The notes: generated from the letters alone by a model not told the origin. 64,000 nt of DNA from Kitasatospora sp. NBC_00240 (GCF_026342405.1 NZ_JAPEMU010000001.1:1-64000); one strand, 5' to 3'; shown: positions 25,717-34,264, counted from the stretch's first letter. Made by a program: numbers and translations.

Positions 25717-26289
25717 TCAGCGGGGGCGCAGCCCGTCGAGGACGACCTCGAGGATCCGCTCCCGGGCCGCCGGGTCCGCTGCGAGCTGTTCCATCGCCTT
25801 GGTCGTGCCGGTCAGCAGGGCGATCAGTTCGGGCAGGCCCAGGTCGGGGCGGACCGCTGCGGCCCGTTGTGCCCCGGCCAGCAGTTCGGTCAGCTGTTCC
25901 TTGATCACCGTGCTCGACTCCCGCAGGGCGGAGTGCGCGTCCATGCCGGCCGCGGCGAGTGCCCGGGTGAACTCGTCCTTGCCCGCGGACTGTTCGACCA
26001 CCAGGCGGAAGCAGTCGAAGAAGGCGTCGGCGGGCCGGGATTCGGCGGCCAGCCGTGTGGTGCGGGCCGCCAGTGTCTCCAGCCTGCTCACCATCACCGC
26101 CTCCAGCAGGGCCTCTTTGGTCGGGAAGTGCCGGAAGAGCGTGCCGACCCCGACCCCGGCGGCCCGGGCGATCTCCTCGGTGGTGACGGCGACGCCCCGG
26201 GTGGTGAACTCCTGGGTGGCGATGTCCAGCAGTCTGGCCCGGTTGCGGGCCGCGTCCGCGCGCAGCGGGCGTTGTCGGTCGCCGGTCAT
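25717..26289 (-). CDS. TetR/AcrR-family repressor
   Basis: 190 residues from ATG 26289. The N-terminal HTH is typical: LLDIATQEFTTRGVAVTTEE, IARAAGVGVGTLFRHFPTKE. The C-terminal domain looks like the TetR_C_33-type (ELIALLTGTTKAMEQLA). Divergent from the SnoaL-like gene at 26413, with two related inverted repeats between them, so it most likely represses that gene and itself. Confidence 0.93.
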   Translation of the reverse strand: MTGDRQRPLRADAARNRARLLDIATQEFTTRGVAVTTEEIARAAGVGVGTLFRHFPTKEALLEAVMVSRLETLAARTTRLAAESRPADAFFDCFRLVVEQSAGKDEFTRALAAAGMDAHSALRESSTVIKEQLTELLAGAQRAAAVRPDLGLPELIALLTGTTKAMEQLAADPAARERILEVVLDGLRPR

Positions 26290-26335
26290 GCCTGTCTTCC
26301 CTTCACGGTCGGCGGCCGGAGGGCCGCCCTGGACA

Positions 26336-26383
26336 ACCGGATTCGCCGGTCCGTATCGTTCTTACCGGAGTCGCCAGTCCGGT
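26336..26383. promoter_or_regulatory. Two TetR operators ACCGGA-N8-TCCGGT
   Basis: A perfect site lies at 26364-26383 and a version with a degraded right arm (TCCGTA) at 26336-26355, 28 bp apart. Both are in the 123-bp divergent spacer between TetR and the SnoaL-like gene. Confidence 0.75.
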
Positions 26384-26412
26384 TCTGGTGACGATCCTGC
26401 CGGAGGTTGATC

Positions 26413-26853
26413 ATGTCCGAAACGCTGTCGTCGCGCGAGGTCTTCCTGGAGCTGCTCGCGGGCATCACCGCGGGACGGTTCGCCGAACTGGCCGAACTCT
26501 ATGCCGAGGACGCGGTGGTGGAGACCGTCTTCCAGCCGGTGGGGCCGCGCCGGCTGGAGGGGCGGGCCGTGCTGCGGGCGCGGTTCGCGGAGGTCGCCGC
26601 GCACTCGCCGCTGGATCTGACCGCGAGGAACGTGGTGGTCCGGGAGACCGACGACCCGGAGGTGGTCGTCGCCGAGTGGGACTACCAGGTGCACCACCGG
26701 GAGAGCGGGCGGGCCTTCGAGGCCGCAAACATCCAGGTGCTGCGGGTGCGCGACGGCCTGATCGTCCACAGCCGGGACTACCACGACCACCTGGCCCTCG
26801 CGACGGCCGGCGGCAACCTGCCGCAGCTGGTGGCGGCACTGGAGGGCGAGTAG
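26413..26853 (+). CDS. SnoaL-like (NTF2 superfamily) protein
   Basis: 146 residues from ATG 26413; GGAGG at 26402-26406 fixes this start rather than the TTG two codons upstream. The pattern LLAGITAGRFAELAELYAED, LEGRAVLRARFAEVA and VVAEWDYQVHHRESGRAFEA, ending VLRVRDGLIVHSRDYHDHL, is the SnoaL-like cone fold. Could be a small isomerase/cyclase or a ligand-binding protein. Target of the divergent TetR protein. Confidence 0.87.
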   Translation: MSETLSSREVFLELLAGITAGRFAELAELYAEDAVVETVFQPVGPRRLEGRAVLRARFAEVAAHSPLDLTARNVVVRETDDPEVVVAEWDYQVHHRESGRAFEAANIQVLRVRDGLIVHSRDYHDHLALATAGGNLPQLVAALEGE

Positions 26854-26938
26854 CGCGAAATAAGGGGCCCCGGGGACCGGCTGCGGGAGCCGGGAGCCGG
26901 GGGCCGGGTCGGCGGCGTGCCCGGGCCGCCGCGGGCGC

Positions 26939-27322
26939 TCAGAGGGGCCGGACCCGGGCCCGCAGAAGGCAGAATTCGTTGCCCTCCGGGTCGGCCAGGA
27001 CGTGCCAGCTCTCGGTGCCGCTCTGCCCGACGTCGACGGGCCGCGCACCGAGGGCGAGCAGCCGCTCCAACTCCGCGTCCTGGTCCCGGTCGGTGGCGCT
27101 GACGTCGATGTGCAGCCGGAGCTTGCCGGTGCGCGGGTCGCCGCCGGGGCTGAGGACCAGGGTGGGCTGCGGGCCGCCGAACCCGGCGTCGGGCGGCCCG
27201 ATCTCGATGCTCCCGTCGTCCTCCCGGCCGAGTTCCCGGTACCCGAGGACCTCGCTCCAGAACGCGGCGAGCCGCTCGGCGTCGACGCAGTCGATGACCA
27301 GCTCACTGATGCGGCATGCCAT
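26939..27322 (-). CDS. VOC-family glyoxalase-like protein
   Basis: 127 residues from ATG 27322. A single VOC module: ISELVIDCVDAERLAAFWSE, RLHIDVSATDRD, and the end motif VLADPEGNEFCLLRARVRPL shared with the two-domain protein at 1884-2621. Probably a dioxygenase-fold binding protein of unknown ligand. Confidence 0.87.
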   Translation of the reverse strand: MACRISELVIDCVDAERLAAFWSEVLGYRELGREDDGSIEIGPPDAGFGGPQPTLVLSPGGDPRTGKLRLHIDVSATDRDQDAELERLLALGARPVDVGQSGTESWHVLADPEGNEFCLLRARVRPL

Positions 27323-27477
27323 GCCCGCCAGTGTACGCAAGCCCCCGGAGGCGGCTGACGGGTCGTCCGCCGCCCGGCCGGGCCCCGGATCTCGACACCG
27401 GAGCCGGCCGGACGTGCGACGGGGCCGGCGTCGGCTCGCTACGGTGGAAGGGTGCCGTCTGCCGCTCGGGAGGTCCG

Positions 27478-28074
27478 ATGAAGTTCCCGCGGCCGGTGAA
27501 GTTCCCGCGGCCGGTGGAGCTGCGCACCTCCCGCCTGGTGCTGCGGGCCTGGCGGCCCGCCGACGCGCAGCCGTTCGCCGAACTGAACGCCGACCCCGAG
27601 GTCATGGCGCACCTTCCGGCGCCCCTGGACCGGGCGGCCAGTGATGCCCTGGCCGACCGGGCCGCCGCCGCGCTCCGGCGGGAAGGCTGGGGGTGGTGGG
27701 CGGTGGAACTGGCCTCCACCGGCGCCTTCATCGGCTTCACCGGCCTGTCGCGGACGACGTTCGAGGCGGCCTTCACCCCGGCGGTGGAGGTCGGCTGGCG
27801 GCTCGCCAGGCCGGCCTGGGGGCACGGGTACGCCACCGAGGCGGCCACCGCGGCCGTCGGCTTCGGCTTCGAGGCGCTGGACCTGGCGGAGATCGTCTCC
27901 TTCACCGCGGTCGGCAACCTGCGCTCGCGTGCCGTCATGGAGCGCCTGGGCATGACGCACGACCCGGGCGAGGACTTCGACCATCCGCGACTGCCGGCCG
28001 GGCACCCCCTGCGCCGGCACGTGCTCCACCGACTCACCCGCCCGGCGGCCGGCCCGCGCCCTCCCGGGCACTGA
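27478..28074 (+). CDS. GNAT N-acetyltransferase, RimJ/RimL type
   Basis: 198 residues from ATG 27478. LRTSRLVLRAWRPADAQPFA starts the domain; VGWRLARPAWGHGYATEAAT is the acetyl-CoA-binding motif A (WGxGYA), and ENLRSRAVMERLG-type helix follows as VGNLRSRAVMERLGM. A short N-terminal duplication, KFPRPVKFPRPV, is encoded by an exact 18-bp repeat, which is odd and suggests slippage. Likely acetylates an N-terminal or antibiotic amine. Confidence 0.92.
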   Translation: MKFPRPVKFPRPVELRTSRLVLRAWRPADAQPFAELNADPEVMAHLPAPLDRAASDALADRAAAALRREGWGWWAVELASTGAFIGFTGLSRTTFEAAFTPAVEVGWRLARPAWGHGYATEAATAAVGFGFEALDLAEIVSFTAVGNLRSRAVMERLGMTHDPGEDFDHPRLPAGHPLRRHVLHRLTRPAAGPRPPGH

Positions 28075-28137
28075 CCGCGTGGCGCGCACGACCCGGCACG
28101 CGGCGCGACGGCCCGGAACGGCCGTACGCGGCGGTGG

Positions 28138-28180
28138 GACGGCCCGCCGCCCCGGCCGGTGGTCGGGGCGGCGGGCCGTC
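28138..28180. terminator. 16-bp hairpin between convergent GNAT and VOC genes
   Basis: GACGGCCCGCCGCCCC and its exact complement flank an 11-base loop. It ends 6 bp before the stop of the minus-strand VOC gene and so can stop transcription from both sides. Confidence 0.85.
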
Positions 28181-28185
28181 GGTGG

Positions 28186-28992
28186 TCAGGAGGGCTGCGC
28201 CGGTCCGGCGGCGGTGATCACCGCGAAGGTGCCGCCCTGGGGGTCGGCGAGGACCGCCATCCGCCCGGCCGGCATGTCGAACGCCGGGGCCATGACGCTG
28301 CCGCCGGCCCGGACGGCGGCGTCCTGGACGCTGTCGACGTCGTCGACGCTGAAGTACGACAGCCAGTGCGGCGGCACCCCGGGCGGCAGGGCGGAGAGGT
28401 TCATCATCCCGGCGACCGCGCGGTCGGCGACCTTGAACTCCGTGTACCCCTCGGCGCCCGGCATCTGTGTCGGGGCCGTGGTGATCGGCAGCACGGCCGT
28501 GTAGAACGTGGCGGCGGCGTCGGTGTCGCCGGTGTTCAGCTCGTTCCAGGTCAGCGCGCCGTGCTCGTTGACGATGCCCGCGCCGTCGAAGGTCCCCGGC
28601 TGCCAGAGGCCGACGACGGCGCCGGTCGGGTCGGCGACGACCGCCATCCGTCCGAGGTCCATGACGTCCATCGGGCCCATCATGACGGTGCCGCCGGCGT
28701 CGGTGACCGTCTTGGCGGTGGCGTCGAGGCCGTCGGTGGACAGGTAGGTGGTCCACACCGTCGGCGGCATCGGGTCGGGGGTGGAGCCGTCGGGGTTGGA
28801 GGCGCGCATGATCCCGGCCACCGGCTTGCCCTTGAGGGTGCAGACCGAGTAGCCGCCGGTCTCCGGCGGGCCGATCTCCCCCTGCCAGCCGAACAGATCG
28901 CGGTAGAAGTCGAGGGCGGCCTGCTGGTCGGGGACCATCAGGTCGATCCAACAGGGGGTACCGGGCTTGTAGGGGCCGTTCATGTCGGGCAC
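28186..28992 (-). CDS. VOC protein, two domains (27-kDa antigen Cfp30B-like)
   Basis: 268 residues from GTG 28992, which has GGAGG five bases upstream; ATG 28983 is the alternative. Two tandem domains, each with a FYRDLFGWQ or FYTAVLP helix, a MGPMDVMDLGRMAVVADPTG-type turn and an end strand. This is the arrangement of the mycobacterial Cfp30B-like hydroxylase-annotated proteins. Cytoplasmic. Probably small-molecule binding. Confidence 0.88.
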   Translation of the reverse strand: MPDMNGPYKPGTPCWIDLMVPDQQAALDFYRDLFGWQGEIGPPETGGYSVCTLKGKPVAGIMRASNPDGSTPDPMPPTVWTTYLSTDGLDATAKTVTDAGGTVMMGPMDVMDLGRMAVVADPTGAVVGLWQPGTFDGAGIVNEHGALTWNELNTGDTDAAATFYTAVLPITTAPTQMPGAEGYTEFKVADRAVAGMMNLSALPPGVPPHWLSYFSVDDVDSVQDAAVRAGGSVMAPAFDMPAGRMAVLADPQGGTFAVITAAGPAQPS

Positions 28993-29381
28993 GGATGCCT
29001 CCGAGGCGATCGCTTACCGATGAGGGACGGGCGGTTGCCTCCATACCCGACCAGCGCGGGCCGAATCGGGCCATCTGGCTGATTCTGGCCCCGGTGCGGC
29101 CGGTGCGGCCCGACCACGGGCGGGAGCCGCCGGGGCGGGAACGGCCGTGGGAGACCCGCGTTCGGCTCTCCCGGTCGCGCACGACCGGGGCCGGGGGCGG
29201 CCGAACGGGCGAGCGCCGTGGCCGGGCGGACGTCCTGCCCGGCGGTGCGGGGAAGAGCCCCCGCGGTGCGGCGGAGGGCGCCGCGGGTGCCTGCGAGCCG
29301 GCCCGGGCCGATGGTGTGTCGCAGCGCCCGCGACGGTCGGCCCGGCGGCGAGGATGGGCCGCAGCGACGAAGGAGGCTGCG
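28993..29381. other. 389-bp divergent spacer
   Basis: Holds the promoters of the VOC and TMEM175-type genes. The only clear signal is AGGAGG at 29371-29376, which sets the GTG start of the channel gene. No gene seen. Confidence 0.55.
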
Positions 29382-30020
29382 GTGCGGGCGAGGAATCTGC
29401 GGAGATACGAGGAGCGCGCCGCGGACCGGATGATCTTCTTCTCCGACGCCGTGGTGGCGATCGCCATCACCCTGCTGGCCCTCGAACTGCCGGTACCCGA
29501 GGGTCCGACGGTCCCGGCGTTGCGGACCGCGGTCCGCGAGAACCTCGACCACTACCTGGCCTTCCTGATCAGCTTCGCCGTGATCGCCGGCGCCTGGGGC
29601 CAGCACAACCGGATCTTCCGCTACACCGAACGCACCGACGCCAGGCTGCGTACGCTCAACGCGTGCTGGCTGCTGACGATCGTGCTCAACCCGTTCGCGA
29701 CCAAACTCCTCACCACGGAGGGGGACGACACCGACACCGTGGGCCTGCGGTTCGGCTTCTACGCGCTGCTGCAGTTCCTGGCGCTCGCAGCGGTGATCGC
29801 CATGGAGCGCCGGATGACCTCGCGCCGGCTGCGCGACCCGGAGGTCCCCGCCGAACTGGTCTCGGCCGGGGAGCCGGTGCTGTACGGGATGCTGCTGGGC
29901 TTCGGGCTGTCCGTCCCGGTGTTCTTCCTGACGCCCTACGGCTGGGTCCTGTGGATCGTGCTCCCGCAGGCCGCCGGGCGGCTGTTCCGGAGCCGACCGC
30001 ACCCGTCGGCCGGCGGCTGA
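29382..30020 (+). CDS. TMEM175-type (DUF1211) potassium channel protein
   Basis: 212 residues from GTG 29382, placed by AGGAGG five bases upstream. The first membrane helix carries FFSDAVVAIAITLLALEL, the FSDAV..A...T signature of TMEM175 channels, where it lines the K+ pore. Five or six hydrophobic spans follow (LAFLISFAVIAGAWGQHN, LLTIVLNPFATKLL, FGFYALLQFLALAAV, and two more). Prokaryotic family members of this size are K+ leak channels that work as tetramers. Nothing in the context shows its physiological role. Confidence 0.9.
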   Translation: MRARNLRRYEERAADRMIFFSDAVVAIAITLLALELPVPEGPTVPALRTAVRENLDHYLAFLISFAVIAGAWGQHNRIFRYTERTDARLRTLNACWLLTIVLNPFATKLLTTEGDDTDTVGLRFGFYALLQFLALAAVIAMERRMTSRRLRDPEVPAELVSAGEPVLYGMLLGFGLSVPVFFLTPYGWVLWIVLPQAAGRLFRSRPHPSAGG

Positions 30021-30079
30021 CCGGCGATCGCGCCGGTCGGCCCGTCAGGACAGCGAGCGGGTACGGGCGGTGCGGCGGG

Positions 30080-30285
30080 GCCGCCCCGCCCACCCGAATC
30101 CTGCGCCATCCGTCCTCGGCCCACGGCCCGGTGCCGGGGACGACCAGGTCGGGGCGCAAGCGGTCCGTCGGGAACTGCTCGGCCCGCCGGTCGCCCGCCC
30201 GGTGGTCCTCGGCCAGGTGCCGGTCGAGCGCGGCCGGCAAGGCGGTCGTGGTGAGCAGCAGCAACGGGTAGCCGTCGACCCTCCA
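30080..30285 (-). pseudogene. MOSC-domain protein remnant
   Basis: In the minus frame, DGYPLLLLTTTALPAALDRH and, about 20 residues on, RLRPDLVVPGTGPWAEDGWR are the conserved end of the MOSC/YiiM-like sulfur-carrier domain. The expected N-terminal beta-barrel half is not found upstream in any frame, and the downstream end runs into the TMEM175 gene. So this is a fragment. The rest of 30021-30647 shows short coherent stretches that change frame and no intact gene. Confidence 0.5.
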
Positions 30286-30647
30286 CCGGGCGGGCCCCGG
30301 CGGCGCGGATGCGGTCCGGGACGGTCCGCGCGGCTTCGGGTGACGGCCCGCACGGAAGCCCGGGCCGACGAGCACGTCGCGTTCACCTCACCGCGGCTGC
30401 CGGCCGGCTTCGAGGCCGAGGGCCGGCACCGCCCGGCCCCGGAGTTCGTCGAGGGAAGCCCGGTCGACCTCGCACCGGGCGCCTGCTGCCCGCCCGGATC
30501 GCCGCCGAGGAGCCGGTGACCGTGATCCTCCCCGGCGAGCTGCCGGTCCACGCCTTCGGCCGACCCGCCCGGGGGATCCGACGCGCGCCTGCCAAGGGCG
30601 CTTCGTGTACAACGGTAGCGTCGAGCGAGGCGGACGGAGAGGCACGT

Positions 30648-31016
30648 ATGCGGACACGGGTACGGGGTGCGGTCGGGGTGGCCCTGATGCTGGCGGCGGT
30701 ACTGACCGGCTGCGGCACGGCGGACCAGCCACCGACAACGACCAGTACGACGGACGGCGGTGGCGGCAGCGGTGGGACGGCACCGGGGGCGAACGAGTTC
30801 TCGCAGTTGCCGACACCCAACGTGAGGACCAACCCGGGCAATCCCGGGGGCGGCGGCAACCCGTCCGTCGGGGTGGGCTGCCCGCCCGTCCCCTCCCCGT
30901 CCACCGGGACCGAGCCGCCCTGTCCCTCGCCCGACCCGAGCGACGAGCCCGGCACCGGGGGGAGCAGCGAGCCGGGCGTAGGGGAGAGCAGCGAGCCGCC
31001 ACCGCCCGGCACGTGA
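30648..31016 (+). CDS. Pro/Gly/Ser-rich lipoprotein
   Basis: 122 residues from ATG 30648. The N-terminus VGVALMLAAVLTGCGTADQP has a lipobox LTGC, so it is a lipid-anchored extracytoplasmic protein. The mature part is low complexity with Gly/Asn/Pro and ends in PCPSPDPSDEPGTGGSSEP-type repeats, suggesting a flexible wall-spanning stalk. Its stop overlaps the GTG start of the next membrane protein by four bases (GTGA), so both are made together and may form a complex. Confidence 0.8.
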   Translation: MRTRVRGAVGVALMLAAVLTGCGTADQPPTTTSTTDGGGGSGGTAPGANEFSQLPTPNVRTNPGNPGGGGNPSVGVGCPPVPSPSTGTEPPCPSPDPSDEPGTGGSSEPGVGESSEPPPPGT

Positions 31017-31876
31017 CCGAGGCCCCCACCCGGCCGACGGCGGACACCGACTCGGCGACGCCCGTCGGCCTGATCAAGTCGGTGGTCGCGCAGGCCTCCT
31101 TCCTCGCGGCGCTGATGTTCTACGCCGGCGTGCTCTACGACAGCGCGTACTTCGGCTACTTCCACCTCTCGTCGCTGTCGATCGGTTTCACCTTCGCCGA
31201 ACTGGTGGTCCAGAGCCTGCGGCTGATGGCCGTTCCGCTGCTCGCCCTGCTCGCGGTCGGCCTGCTGCTCATGCAGGTGCCGGACCTGGTGCGGCGACTG
31301 CCCGGCCGTTTGGCGACCATCGACGTCGGAGCCTTCGCGGCGACGGCCCGCTGCCACGCGCTGGTGCTACTGGCCGGCGTACTCATGCTGCTGTTCTGGC
31401 GGCCGCTGCAACTCCACGGCTGGGGCTGGGTCGCCCCGGTCACCATCGCGGCCGGTCTGCTGCTCGGACAGACCAGGGCGGCCAACGGCGGGCGGAGGCC
31501 GCACGGGCTGTTCCGCCACGCCGTCCCCATTTTGGCCGCCGGTGTCTTCCTGCTCTGGGCGGTCGCCCTGATCGCCGCGCTGACCGGCCACAGCGACGCC
31601 GAGGCCGACGCCCGGCGTATCGAGGATCGCCCCGCCGTGGTGGTGTTCAGCTCCAAGAGCCTCAAGCTCAGCCCGCACCCCGAACTTCACGAGCAGTGCC
31701 TGGCGGCCGAGTCCGACACCCTCTACCGCTGCCGCTACGTCGGCCTGCGCCTGCTGATCACCCGCGGCGGCCGCTACTACCTGTTCCCGGTCGGCTGGCG
31801 CCACGACACCGATCCGGTCTACGTCCTCCAGGAGGGCGGGGGCCTGCGCGTCGAACTCCTCCCCGGCACCCGCTAG
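31013..31876 (+). CDS. Five-span membrane protein with a C-terminal soluble domain
   Basis: 287 residues from GTG 31013, translationally coupled to the lipoprotein gene. Hydrophobic spans around SFLAALMFYAGVLYDSAYFG, AVPLLALLAVGLLLMQV, ALVLLAGVLMLLFW, VTIAAGLLLG and ILAAGVFLLWAVALIAALTG are followed by an approximately 85-residue domain (VVVFSSKSLKLSPHPELH, LYRCRYVGLRLLITRGGRYY). I do not recognise the family. The soluble domain after an odd number of spans would be outside if the N-terminus is inside. Confidence 0.78.
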   Translation: MTEAPTRPTADTDSATPVGLIKSVVAQASFLAALMFYAGVLYDSAYFGYFHLSSLSIGFTFAELVVQSLRLMAVPLLALLAVGLLLMQVPDLVRRLPGRLATIDVGAFAATARCHALVLLAGVLMLLFWRPLQLHGWGWVAPVTIAAGLLLGQTRAANGGRRPHGLFRHAVPILAAGVFLLWAVALIAALTGHSDAEADARRIEDRPAVVVFSSKSLKLSPHPELHEQCLAAESDTLYRCRYVGLRLLITRGGRYYLFPVGWRHDTDPVYVLQEGGGLRVELLPGTR

Positions 31877-32141
31877 CGGGCACCGGACCGATCCCTCACG
31901 GCGAGCCGGGCGGCCGGCACCTGGGCGTAGCGGTGGACCGGGCGGCGAGTCAGCGCGCCGCCGGCCCAGCCCCGCCCGCCGCCACCCGCCGCCGGACGGC
32001 GCCGGGACTGCGGCGGACGGCGCCGGACGGCGGCGGGACAGCGGCGGACGGCGGCGGGACAGCGGCGGACGGCGGCGGACGGCGGCGGGACAGCGGCGGG
32101 TGGCCGACGGCGGGCGGGGTGTCGGCGCAGGGCCCGTCCGG
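31877..32141. repeat. Spacer with GCGGCGGGACA-type repeats
   Basis: Between convergent genes. From about 32016 to 32100 the sequence repeats units of GCGGCGGGACA and GCGGACGGCG. No gene seen. Confidence 0.6.
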
Positions 32142-33362
32142 TCAGCCGGCGGGCGCGGGGATCGGGTTGTCCGGCGCGAAGCGGGCGGCGATCTGCGCGG
32201 CGATCAGCTCGGCCGTGTTGACGTCCGGCGAGTCGGGGCCCTTGGTGGTGGAGACGGCGATGGCCAGGTGCTCGCACGGCAGGTAGGCCTGGATCGCCGC
32301 GTACCCGGAGAAGGACGGGTTCTGGAGGATCCAGCCGTTCTCCACCAGGACGGTGAAGCCGAAGTGCAGCGCCTCGGTGTTGTGGAGGCAGACCGTCGGC
32401 GGGCAGATGTCGGTCGGCCCGCCGAGGCCGACCGTGCCCGGGTCGAGCTGGGTGCGGAAGCCCTCCGGCGAGAGCAGTTCACCGGTGCCGATGGCCTGCG
32501 CCGAGCGGGCCAGGTCGCAGATGTCGGTGGTGATCACGGCGCCCCGCGCGGTCGTCCACGACGGGTTCCAGAAGGTGGACTCCTCGTAGATGCCGCGGTC
32601 CGAGGTGAAGGCGTGCAGCACCGGGGCCGGGATCTCGGGGGTGAAGTTGTTCCGCGTGTTGCGCAGCCCGAGCGGGCCCGTCACGCGCTGCTCCAGCAGC
32701 TCGTCCAGCGGGGTGCCGGTGATCTTCTCCAGGGCCTCGCCGAGCAGCACGAAGTTGGCGTGCGAGTAGCTCCAGTTGGTGCCCGGCTCGTACCAGAGCG
32801 GGTGGCTGTAGGGGTAGGCGAGCACGTCGTCGTCGGTCCAGTGGCGGAACGGGTGGGCCTCCAGCTCGGCGAGGAAGGCCGGGTCGGTGACGTAGTCGTG
32901 CAGGCCCGAGGTGCTGGAGCCGAGCATCCGCAGCGTGATCCGGTCGGCGTGCGGCACGTCCGGCAGCCAGCGCGAGATCGGCTCGTCGAGGCCCACCACG
33001 TGCTCGTCCACCAGCTGCAGCAGCACCGTGCCCATGTACGCGATGCCCACCGAACCGGCCCGGAAGTGCATGTCCGGCTCGGCCGGCACGCCCGTCATGG
33101 ACTCGCCGAGCGCGGTGGTGATCAGGTCGTGGCCGTCGACGGTGACCTTGAGGAGCACCGAGTTGAGGCCGTACTGCTCCTTGCTCTGCCGGGCGATGTC
33201 GAGCACCGCCGCGGCCGGCCCGGAGGAGGGCTCCGGGGAGCGGACGCAGGCGTGCCCGCCGTGGGCGGAGCCGGTCAGGGCGAGGGCGCCCGCGGTGCTC
33301 GGCAGGGACGTGGCGATCATGATGGCGGCGGCGAGAGCCAAGGCCGCTCTGGTGCGTGTCAT
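32142..33362 (-). CDS. Secreted serine-hydrolase-fold (beta-lactamase/DD-peptidase-like) protein
   Basis: 406 residues from ATG 33362. A signal peptide (ALALAAAIMIATSLPSTAGA) precedes a class C beta-lactamase-type domain. FRAGSVGIAYMGTVLLQLVD aligns with the active-site helix, where the family has SxxK; here the Lys position is Ile (S104-V-G-I107). YSHANFVLLGEALEKITG corresponds to the YxN region with His in place of Asn. VLIENGW/FSGYAAIQAY-like C-terminal strands are present. It may be a non-catalytic wall-binding or atypical esterase subfamily. Confidence 0.85.
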   Translation of the reverse strand: MTRTRAALALAAAIMIATSLPSTAGALALTGSAHGGHACVRSPEPSSGPAAAVLDIARQSKEQYGLNSVLLKVTVDGHDLITTALGESMTGVPAEPDMHFRAGSVGIAYMGTVLLQLVDEHVVGLDEPISRWLPDVPHADRITLRMLGSSTSGLHDYVTDPAFLAELEAHPFRHWTDDDVLAYPYSHPLWYEPGTNWSYSHANFVLLGEALEKITGTPLDELLEQRVTGPLGLRNTRNNFTPEIPAPVLHAFTSDRGIYEESTFWNPSWTTARGAVITTDICDLARSAQAIGTGELLSPEGFRTQLDPGTVGLGGPTDICPPTVCLHNTEALHFGFTVLVENGWILQNPSFSGYAAIQAYLPCEHLAIAVSTTKGPDSPDVNTAELIAAQIAARFAPDNPIPAPAG

Positions 33363-33754
33363 TCCGCACTATCTACGGACGGATGCAACGAAACCGGGCA
33401 GGACACTCGGCGCGGTCCTCCATCCGGCTGACACCCGCCGCACCACCGCCCGCACCCGGGCGGGGCCCACCCGCCGCGAGGCCCACCCGCCGCGAGGCCT
33501 TGACCGCCTACGACGCGGGACGGCGACGCGGGACGGCGACGCGGGGCGGCGGAGGTCGGTGCCGCGGTCCGCCGGGCGGTGACGACCCCTCGGGCGGTGA
33601 CGACCCCTCGGGCGGGAGCGGCCCTTCGGGCGGGAGCGGTCCTTCGGGCGGGAGCGGACGGGGTCGGGCCCGGGTGGGGCCGGGCCTGGGTGGGGTCGGG
33701 AAAGGGTGGGGTCGGGAAAGGGTGGGGTCGGGAAAGGGTGGGGTCGGCGAATTC
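33363..33754. repeat. G-rich tandem repeats upstream of the iron-box promoter
   Basis: Two arrays are visible: 18-bp units of the CGGGCGGTGACGACCCCT and CGGGCGGGAGCGGTCCTT type at about 33583-33660, and nearly four 16-bp units GGTGGGGTCGGGAAAG at about 33689-33748. Runs of four G make G-quadruplex formation possible. No gene seen. Confidence 0.75.
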
Positions 33755-33783
33755 TTGACAGCAAGGCAAGGCTTGCCTAACTT
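33755..33783 (+). promoter_or_regulatory. Sigma-70-type promoter with overlapping iron box; leaderless start
   Basis: TTGACA (33755-33760) and TAACTT (33778-33783) are 17 bp apart. The spacer and -10 hold CAAGGCAAGGCTTGCCTAA (33762-33780), which matches 13 of 19 positions of the DmdR/IdeR iron-box consensus and is palindromic at its core. The ATG at 33792 is 9 bp after the -10, so transcription would begin at or next to it, giving a leaderless mRNA. Confidence 0.7.
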
Positions 33784-33791
33784 AACCTCTC

Positions 33792-33986
33792 ATGTCTTGG
33801 AACTTCTCCGGCCCGGCGGGTCCGCCCCCGGCCGCGCACGAGCCCGCCGGTGCCACCGAGCCCCCCGCCCCGGGGCAGGGGCGCCGTGCCGGGTCCTCGC
33901 GCCCCGGCGCGGACCGGCGTCGGCCGCTCCCGCGGGTGCCGGCCGGCCGCGTGGGTGGCGGCGAACTGCCCGGCGGGAGGCGCTGA
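33792..33986 (+). CDS. Small Pro/Arg-rich protein under the iron-box promoter
   Basis: 64 residues from ATG 33792. MSWNFSGPAGPPPAAHEPAG begins the protein and the rest is Pro/Arg/Gly rich with no predicted fold. It has no ribosome binding site, as expected if the message is leaderless. Its stop is two bases from the start of the next small gene, so the two form an operon. The frame could be shorter or the real function could be a leader for the second gene. Confidence 0.45.
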   Translation: MSWNFSGPAGPPPAAHEPAGATEPPAPGQGRRAGSSRPGADRRRPLPRVPAGRVGGGELPGGRR

Positions 33987-33987
33987 C

Positions 33988-34248
33988 ATGCTCCCCATCG
34001 ATCCGCAGGCGGACATCGGCCGGCGCGCCTGGGCGCCCTGCCCGACCTGCCGCACGCACGAGACCTGCGACTCCTGCCGTGACGGGCGGAACTGCGCGGA
34101 CCACTGGCGCTACCTGCTCTCCAACACCGGCAGCCTCCTGCACCTCCAGTGCCCCGGCTGCACCGACGTCTGGGACCACGAGACGGGCTTCGGGGCCACC
34201 CGATCCGGCCTCGGCCGGCTCCTGCGACGGGCCCTCGGGCCCGGGTAG
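33988..34248 (+). CDS. Small zinc-ribbon-like Cys-rich protein
   Basis: 86 residues from ATG 33988 with CGGGAGG upstream. It has CPTCRTHETCDSC, RDGRNC and LQCPGC, seven Cys plus a nearby His in patterns typical of zinc or iron-sulfur binding. No membrane span or signal. Co-transcribed with the 64-aa gene from a promoter with an iron box, so iron-dependent expression is likely, with higher levels when iron is low. Family not recognised. Confidence 0.6.
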   Translation: MLPIDPQADIGRRAWAPCPTCRTHETCDSCRDGRNCADHWRYLLSNTGSLLHLQCPGCTDVWDHETGFGATRSGLGRLLRRALGPG

Positions 34249-34264
34249 CACCCGGACGTCCGCC

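Noticed and set aside
25152..25904. Plus-strand frame with (QAPYA)n repeats, possible repeat protein
   Set aside because: No ribosome binding site, no signal peptide, and its ends overlap the TetR gene antisense. All frames are open because the 15-bp unit lacks stops.
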